The notes under the pieces are model-generated. The model had not been told where the DNA came from, did no database searches, and was given only the letters and a program-made list of their open reading frames with translations. From Balneolales bacterium (GTDB lineage: Bacteria > Bacteroidota > Rhodothermia > Balneolales > Natronogracilivirgulaceae): a stretch of DNA of 6,111 nt. Location: the NCBI GenBank assembly GCA_007131535.1, contig SLQI01000448.1, positions 1 through 6,111 of the forward strand, in the 5' to 3' direction. The position numbers and the translations under genes were made by a program. This document shows, piece after piece, positions 5,800-6,111 of the stretch (positions are counted from its first letter, which is position 1; the number at the start of each line of letters is the position of its first letter).

Positions 5800-6111
5800 C
5801 AATTTCCAACAGTATGATTTCATGCCCGGTGGCTCAAAACTAAATATATGATAAGACTTTAAAATTGTGTTAGGTGTGAGTCGGGTACATTATTCCGGTG
5901 GCAGCGATTTGCTTATGGGATTTGAGGTTGTAGTAACCGGCTTCTGCCTGATTATTGCAATCTTGTTTAAACCCGTATGATGGTGATTATCGGATTTGGC
6001 TGTAAACACTGGATCGCAAAATTAAAGAAGCAAGACTCAATGAGAACTACATCCGGTCGCTTACAATTCCCGGTTTTTATAATCCGAATCCACTCTGAAA
6101 TACTTTCTCCA
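5800..6111. other. Region upstream of the prkA operon, no supportable gene
   Basis: Only short frames are present. The longest open to the right edge are a plus-strand frame from ATG 5977 (45 codons) and a minus-strand frame ending at TAA 5967-5969 (47 codons). They overlap on opposite strands, so at most one can be real. Neither translation is recognisable. A short plus-strand frame after TAA 6003-6005 ends in PGFYNPNPL, and a minus-strand tail ends in NREL at TAA 6061-6063. All could be chance or a neighbouring gene's end. Confidence 0.4.

Noticed and set aside
5867..5979. 37-codon plus-strand frame (GTG 5867 to TGA) with a hydrophobic stretch
   Set aside because: It has a GTG start, no ribosome site, and a hydrophobic run too short and isolated to support a small membrane protein.

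Overview
The window is dominated by one minus-strand gene set, read right to left: a PrkA-family AAA+/serine kinase (5570-3471), a YeaH/YhbH (DUF444) von Willebrand A protein (3443-2118) and a SpoVR/YcgB-family protein (2121-568). The two junctions are 27 nt and an ATGA overlap, so this is almost certainly one operon. It is the complete set of the three partners called YeaG, YeaH and YcgB in enterobacteria and PrkA, YhbH and SpoVR in Bacillus. They are associated with stationary phase, nutrient limitation and growth arrest in the former, and with sporulation in the latter.

The organism cannot be named from this sequence. Base composition is moderate, only the middle gene has a clear AAGG-type ribosome binding site, and the downstream flank carries REP-like hairpins with a GGGGCTTTAGCCCC core. 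This suggests a Gram-negative, non-enterobacterial bacterium, perhaps of the Bacteroidota/Balneolota/Rhodothermota group; that placement is a low-confidence inference. The SpoVR homologue need not imply sporulation, because the family is widespread in non-sporulating bacteria.

Region by region. Positions 1-250 are a cluster of short palindromes, including two GGGGCT-armed hairpins in opposite orientation and a 20-bp GTTGACT-armed hairpin; this resembles a REP/BIME-type array. Positions 251-567 hold no convincing gene. They contain a 10-nt periodic TCCG repeat (381-406) and AT-rich sequence, and no clear intrinsic terminator for the operon. Positions 568-5570 are the three genes. Positions 5571-5700 are the promoter and leader of prkA: a possible sigma70-like promoter whose -35 element lies inside a striking 54-bp quasi-palindrome (5643-5696), followed by a leader hairpin (5612-5629). 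Positions 5701-6111 hold two further hairpins and no supportable gene.

How the genes may work together: PrkA supplies an AAA+ module and a kinase-like C-terminus, YeaH supplies a VWA domain with an intact MIDAS metal site, and SpoVR supplies a conserved His/Glu-rich core. AAA+ plus VWA pairings (MoxR/VWA, RavA/ViaA, Mg-chelatase) usually act as ATP-driven remodelling machines, so a similar arrangement is a reasonable but unproven model here. The gene set itself is known. The most unusual sequence in the window is the palindromic control region in front of prkA.
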